From Paenibacillus aurantius (GTDB lineage: Bacteria > Bacillota > Bacilli > Paenibacillales > NBRC-103111), in NCBI RefSeq assembly GCF_032268605.1, contig NZ_CP130318.1:5245501-5309500 (forward strand): a stretch of 64,000 bases of DNA. Reading direction: 5' to 3'. This document shows positions 59,864 through 64,000 of this stretch, piece by piece; position 1 is the stretch's first letter, and every line of letters begins with the position of its first letter. The notes under the pieces were generated by a model, which saw only the letters and a program-made list of their open reading frames with translations, had not been told where the DNA came from and ran no database searches. The position numbers and the translations under genes are program-made.

Positions 59864-60760
59864 TCAACCCTTCAAAGACCCGATCATGATGCCTTTCACG
59901 AAATACTTCTGCACAAAAGGATAGACAATCAGCAGAGGAACGGTGGCGACCACGATAAGGGAAAATTTCAGCAGCTCCCGGAGGCCTTCCCTTTTGGCCT
60001 GCTCGGCTACATCTATCAGCATGGACGCATCCACTTCGTTCTGGACAAGAATTTCCCGGAGGACGAGCTGAAGCGGATAGAGGCTCTGGCTCTTCAAGTA
60101 CATCAACGCACTGAAATACGAATTCCAATGACCGACCGCATAGAAGAGGGCGATGACCGCGATGATCGGACCGGAGAGGGGAAGAACGATGCTCCAGACG
60201 AAGCGGAAGTCGTTGCAGCCGTCCAGCTGAGAAGCCTCCAGAAGCTCATCGGGAATGGTCGTCTGAAAATAGGTGCGGGTGACGATCATGTTCCAGATGG
60301 CCAGCGCTCCCGGCAAAATCATCGCCCACGTCGTATTGAGCAGGCCTAGGTCCTTGACCACCAGATAGGTCGGAATCAGACCTCCGGAGAACATCATGGT
60401 GAACACGAACAGAAACATGAACAGGTTCTTCCCGTAGAAATCCTTCCGGGCGAGCGGGTAAGCCGCGAGAATGGTCATCACCACATTGACCAGCGTGCCT
60501 GCCGCCGTATACATGATGGAGTTGGCGAAGCCGCTCCAGATGAGCTTGTGCCTGAACACCGCGGTGTAGCCGTCCAGTGTCGGCCGAACGGGCCAGAGCC
60601 ACACCTCGCCCGCAATCACGGCATCGGCGTCGCTGATTGAAGCGCTTACAACATAAACCAGCGGATAGAGGATAATGAGAAGAAAGAGGGACAGCACCGT
60701 ATAGTTGATGACGGTAAAAATCCGGTCGCTCCGTGACTCTCGAATGGCGGTCGATTCCAT
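59864..60760 (-). CDS. Carbohydrate ABC transporter permease (YtcP-like)
   Basis: 298 residues, six membrane helices. The inner-membrane EAA loop is in ELLEASQLDGCNDFRFVWSI; the protein ends in the typical YPFVQKYFVKGIMIGSLKG. It belongs to the MalG/YtcP branch. ATG 60760 behind AAAGGAGG is chosen; the longer frame to 60844 would overlap the preceding permease. It pairs with the permease 31 bp upstream. Confidence 0.94.
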   Translation of the reverse strand: MESTAIRESRSDRIFTVINYTVLSLFLLIILYPLVYVVSASISDADAVIAGEVWLWPVRPTLDGYTAVFRHKLIWSGFANSIMYTAAGTLVNVVMTILAAYPLARKDFYGKNLFMFLFVFTMMFSGGLIPTYLVVKDLGLLNTTWAMILPGALAIWNMIVTRTYFQTTIPDELLEASQLDGCNDFRFVWSIVLPLSGPIIAVIALFYAVGHWNSYFSALMYLKSQSLYPLQLVLREILVQNEVDASMLIDVAEQAKREGLRELLKFSLIVVATVPLLIVYPFVQKYFVKGIMIGSLKG

Positions 60761-60791
60761 GAGCGCCTCCTTTCCTAGAACGGGACTGGGT

Positions 60792-61781
60792 TTACCAAAG
60801 GCTCGACTGGTTGGTCCGCTGGGCGATCTTGTTGACGGCCACAAGCAGAATCAGGTTGATCAGCGACTTGAACAAGCCGATGGCGGAGGAATACGAATAG
60901 TTGACGGCTTGGGAGGCGAGACCGACCTTGTACACATACGTGTCGATCACCTCGGAGGTCCTCATATTGAGCGGGTTCTGCATGAGAAGCACCTTCTCGA
61001 ACCCAACGTCGAGCATATGGCCCGTGTTCAGGATGAGCATGATAATGGCGATCGGCATCAGACCCGGCAGGTCGATATGGCGCATCCGCTGCAACTTGCT
61101 GGCTCCGTCGACGACCGCAGCCTCATGCAGAGCCGGGTCGATGCTCGAGAGCGCCGCCAGGTAGATGATGCAGGAGAACCCCACACTCTGCCAGATGCCC
61201 GACCAGACATAGATGGACTTGAAGTATTCGGGAATCCCCATGAAGTTGACCGGCTGCAGGCCGAACAGCTTAAGAACCGTATTGACGATCCCGTTGCGGG
61301 GGTCGAGCAGCTCCAGAATGATCCCCACCATCACCACGACGGATATGAAATGCGGAGCATAGGTAATCATTTGCACCGATTTCTTGAACCGTTCGTTCCT
61401 TACATAATTAAGACTAAGAGCCAGCAGGATCGGAAACGGAAAACCGGCCGCGAGGCTGTAGAGGCTGAGCGTGATGGTATTTCGTATGATCCGCCAGAAT
61501 TCGTACGATTCGAAGAAGCGGATAAAATGCTTCAAGCCAACCCACTCGCTCCCCCAGATGCCTTTCGTCACGATGTAATTCTTAAAAGCGATCTGGGCCC
61601 CGTACATCGGCCAGTACTTGAATAGAAGAAGGTAAATCAACGGCAGCGAGATGAGCACATACAGGCGCCAGACCTTCTTCATCTTCTTCAGCGGAGAAGG
61701 CCGTGCGGCCGCCCAAACCGCCGTCCCCGGCGCCCCCCTGCTGCGCACCGCGATTCCCGTTTCCGTTTTCGTCCCGTCCAT
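60792..61781 (-). CDS. Carbohydrate ABC transporter permease (YteP/LplB-like)
   Basis: 329 residues, six membrane helices after a ~35-residue basic N-terminus. Family stretches are LLFKYWPMYGAQIAFKNY, FFESYEFWRIIRNT and the EAA loop HEAAVVDGASKLQRMRHIDL; the C-terminus INLILLVAVNKIAQRTNQSS is typical. Partner of the YtcP-like permease. ATG 61781 after AAAGGGGAG. It lies 163 bp downstream of the AraC-type sensor gene, with a hairpin (61876-61905) in between. Confidence 0.94.
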   Translation of the reverse strand: MDGTKTETGIAVRSRGAPGTAVWAAARPSPLKKMKKVWRLYVLISLPLIYLLLFKYWPMYGAQIAFKNYIVTKGIWGSEWVGLKHFIRFFESYEFWRIIRNTITLSLYSLAAGFPFPILLALSLNYVRNERFKKSVQMITYAPHFISVVVMVGIILELLDPRNGIVNTVLKLFGLQPVNFMGIPEYFKSIYVWSGIWQSVGFSCIIYLAALSSIDPALHEAAVVDGASKLQRMRHIDLPGLMPIAIIMLILNTGHMLDVGFEKVLLMQNPLNMRTSEVIDTYVYKVGLASQAVNYSYSSAIGLFKSLINLILLVAVNKIAQRTNQSSLW

Positions 61782-61875
61782 GAGGTCTCCCCTTTCCCTT
61801 CCGTAAATAGCGGCACCCTTTCATCGCGTTACCGCCTGTCTATACCTTATCGCCGGCTTCCCCGCCGGTAAACAG

Positions 61876-61905
61876 GAAAGCCTGCAGGCAGATGTGCAGG
61901 CTTTC
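61876..61905 (-). terminator. Hairpin between the sensor gene and the permease genes
   Basis: 11-bp perfect stem GAAAGCCTGCA / TGCAGGCTTTC; only a weak T-rich tail. It may reduce read-through from the sensor gene into the importer genes. Confidence 0.5.
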
Positions 61906-61944
61906 ATAATGGCGATGTGCAGTTGACCGGACAATGTGCACCGG

Positions 61945-64000
61945 TTAAGATTCGTTTTCAGCGCCCCCCTCCCGGTAAGCGGTGGCACTTACCCCGTTAA
62001 GTCTTTTGAAAGCCCGGCAGAAGGTATTGGAGGAGCCGTAGCCAACCTTTAAAGCAATTTCATACACCGGAAGCCCCGACGTTTCCAGAAGCTCCTTAGC
62101 CCTATTCATCCGGAGGTCCTCCAGATAATCCGAGAAGTTGACTCCGGTTTGCTCCTTGAAGAACTGGGACAGATAACCCTTCGAGATATCCAGCCGGCCC
62201 GCCACCGAATCGAGGCAGAGGTCGGAATCGGAATACGAATCCTGAAGCAGAGCCATAATGCTCTCCAGCAGTCCAATGTTCTGGCTCTTCTTGTGCTCGT
62301 TGACGCAGATGCAAATGTCACGGTACACCCCCGCGAGCGAACTCAAGCTTCTCTCCAGCCCTTCGTAGGATTTCATGTCGTCGGCAAAGGGCTTGACCGT
62401 ATCCAAAACGTATGTCTCGTCCATTCCGACCTGGGGCAGCAGCTTGACAAGCGTCCCCCACATTTCGTTAACGAGAAGCCGTAGCATAAGGATGGACAGC
62501 TGCTTCTCCTTGAAGTTCACGTTATACAGCTCGTTTAGCAGTGTCTCGACCGCTTCCTGCTCCCCGGCCTTCGCCAGGTGGGAGAGCCGGACCTCCAGGT
62601 CGGACGGATAATAATAGCTGCGGTTCTCCCCGGGAATCTGGTCGTACGCCATGACTCCGTCAAGGCCTCTCCAGCGCATATACTCCAGGGTATTTCTCGC
62701 CTCTTCATAAGAGCGGGAGATGTTGACCAGTTCCTCCTGCAGCGGGCCAACGGCGAACCGGACCTGAATGTGCAGCTCCGTCTGGATCTCGGCCGCCGCC
62801 CTTTCAAGCCTCAGGCGGACCCTCTCCCAATCGTTGTCCGGCCGGGAGGGGTAAGCGAACAGCAGGGCGATCTGGTCCTCCGCCATGTCATGGGCAAGCA
62901 GCGGCTGAACCTGCTCCCGGGTCAGCACATCCTTGACGAGCACCCGCTTGCCGTCCAGGTCCACAAGCATCTCCCGGCTTAGGCTGCCCTCGAAGCCTTG
63001 CAGCTGCAGAACCGCGGCCCGGAACCAGCGGCCTTCGGCTTCAATGCCGGCGTGCCTCAGCAGGACGGGCGTGTCCGTCGGGGAGGAATAGTCGCCGCGC
63101 AGCAGCCGCTCAAACGAAGCCGCCTGGAGGAAGGGAGCTTCGCGGGCGATGCGCTCTTCGAGGTCGCTGTTATTCTCCAGGAGCCGCGTAACATGGTCGC
63201 GGATGAACCGGTAGGCGTCCCGCCCTGCCGGATCGGCCGCTCCCGCACGCTCGCGCAGGGTATCCAGAATCCCTTTCAGCGGGCGGCTGTTGCGGTAGGC
63301 GATCAGGTAAGCGTAGAGGAGCCCGAGGGCCAAGAACAGGAAGGCGAGGCTAAAGGTGATTTTCTTGATGTACAAAACCTTCTGCAGCACGACCCGAACG
63401 GGCTGGGCCACGAGATAAGTCCAATCGTTGGTGGGCGATTTCGAATAGGTAACCAGCATGCTCTTGCCGTCAATGGTCCGTTCGATGCTGCCCTTCTCTC
63501 CCTTCAGCAGGGCGGGATCCAGCCAGGCGGGAGTATCGGAAGACGACGCGGTGCTGACGACCTTCCCTTCCTCATCGACGATGCAGGCCCATCCTCCTCC
63601 CGATAGGTCAAGGCCGCGCAGCAGCTTCTGCAGCTCCCGGTTGTCCACCGTAATGCCGATGGCGCCTTGGGGATACCCGGGCATGCCGAGGGAGCGAAGG
63701 TACGTCAGCAGCGTGTAAGGCTGGTCATTCACGATGACCTCTTGGGCGGGGAGAATCTTTTTGTGGCGGTAAACGCTTACAAGTTCATTTCGAAAAGCGT
63801 CTTCCTCCCAGCCTTCATACCGGAAGTTCCGGTAAAATTCCGGATAGCTGTAGGTCGAGTCTTCCGTGAAGACCAGATTGCTGTTCTTGAACAGAATAAA
63901 ATACTTGAAAATGAAGTTATTCGCCAGACCGTAATGGTACAGGCTTTTGCGCGTTTCGAGTACCCGGTTAACGTTGGCTCCCTGATAAGGATCGGTAATC
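61945..64000 (-). CDS. Membrane AraC-type regulator with Cache-like sensor (partial)
   Basis: The frame is open to the right edge, so the true start lies outside; 684 residues are visible. The outer part is a Cache-like sensor (NFIFKYFILFKNSNLVFTED, GAIGITVDNRELQKLLRGLD, GWACIVDEEGKVVSTASSSD), then a membrane helix (about 130 residues past MNDQPY at 63732), a cytoplasmic linker with a degenerate GGDEF-like helper region, and a C-terminal AraC double helix-turn-helix (LDISKGYLSQFFKEQTG, then VGYGSSNTFCRAFKRLNGVS). The B. subtilis YesS/LplR-like type activates adjacent sugar importers. It precedes the permease genes on the same strand. Confidence 0.92.
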   Translation of the reverse strand, partial: ITDPYQGANVNRVLETRKSLYHYGLANNFIFKYFILFKNSNLVFTEDSTYSYPEFYRNFRYEGWEEDAFRNELVSVYRHKKILPAQEVIVNDQPYTLLTYLRSLGMPGYPQGAIGITVDNRELQKLLRGLDLSGGGWACIVDEEGKVVSTASSSDTPAWLDPALLKGEKGSIERTIDGKSMLVTYSKSPTNDWTYLVAQPVRVVLQKVLYIKKITFSLAFLFLALGLLYAYLIAYRNSRPLKGILDTLRERAGAADPAGRDAYRFIRDHVTRLLENNSDLEERIAREAPFLQAASFERLLRGDYSSPTDTPVLLRHAGIEAEGRWFRAAVLQLQGFEGSLSREMLVDLDGKRVLVKDVLTREQVQPLLAHDMAEDQIALLFAYPSRPDNDWERVRLRLERAAAEIQTELHIQVRFAVGPLQEELVNISRSYEEARNTLEYMRWRGLDGVMAYDQIPGENRSYYYPSDLEVRLSHLAKAGEQEAVETLLNELYNVNFKEKQLSILMLRLLVNEMWGTLVKLLPQVGMDETYVLDTVKPFADDMKSYEGLERSLSSLAGVYRDICICVNEHKKSQNIGLLESIMALLQDSYSDSDLCLDSVAGRLDISKGYLSQFFKEQTGVNFSDYLEDLRMNRAKELLETSGLPVYEIALKVGYGSSNTFCRAFKRLNGVSATAYREGGAENES

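Noticed and set aside
1-64000. tRNA, rRNA, prophage or insertion sequence
   Set aside because: No transposase, integrase or phage structural protein and no RNA gene signature were found anywhere in the window.

Overview
The window looks like chromosomal DNA of a spore-forming, GC-rich, low-motility-information Firmicute of the Paenibacillaceae (Paenibacillus/Cohnella-like). The grounds are strong AGGAGG ribosome binding sites with frequent GTG/TTG starts, a YheC/YheD spore-coat ATP-grasp protein, an LplA/YteP/YtcP-type sugar importer with a membrane AraC sensor, intrinsic terminators after most operons, and high GC everywhere except one AT-rich island at about 25.25-28.13 kb. This is inference from gene content; no marker RNA gene is present.

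Layout. 0-9.9 kb: efflux and signalling (RND pump plus TetR regulator with candidate operators, a two-component system, an ABC exporter, a CzcD-like metal exporter with its own ArsR-type operator). 9.9-20.2 kb: housekeeping and accessory enzymes (dienelactone hydrolase, a zinc-ribbon/deoxyribosyltransferase-like protein, a LacI regulator divergent from a large clan GH-A glycosidase, DedA, a PNPOx-like protein). 20.2-25.25 kb: a glycocin (S-glycosylated bacteriocin) locus: double-glycine precursor peptide, SunS-family peptide glycosyltransferase, C39-peptidase ABC transporter, two small membrane-protein candidates and a hairpin terminator between precursor and glycosyltransferase. 25.25-28.13 kb: AT-rich island with gene remnants, an SF0329-like protein and a ParB-like protein. 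28.1-33.6 kb: GNAT, DinB, NUDIX, folD behind a ZTP riboswitch, alpha-galactosidase, MarR.

33.6-37.6 kb is a five-gene operon that encodes a Tat-exported gluconate-dehydrogenase-type flavoprotein pair, its own TatC and TatA, and a CuA-type cupredoxin lipoprotein. 37.7-52.1 kb holds assorted single genes, an ABC-2 export operon, a novel tandem-repeat protein coupled to a DUF2306 membrane protein, and an ABC/two-component operon. 52.2-64 kb contains an SNF2 helicase, the spore-coat gene, a frameshifted HAD phosphatase and the sugar ABC importer with its AraC-type sensor, which runs off the right edge.

The most interesting items are the three-cysteine glycocin locus; two intergenic repeat families (one about 185-197 bp with four motif copies in nested inverted order at ~50-bp spacing but different motif sequence in different copies, one about 92 bp with compensatory base changes in its arms); the Tat/GMC/cupredoxin operon; the 13-residue repeat protein; and two broken genes.
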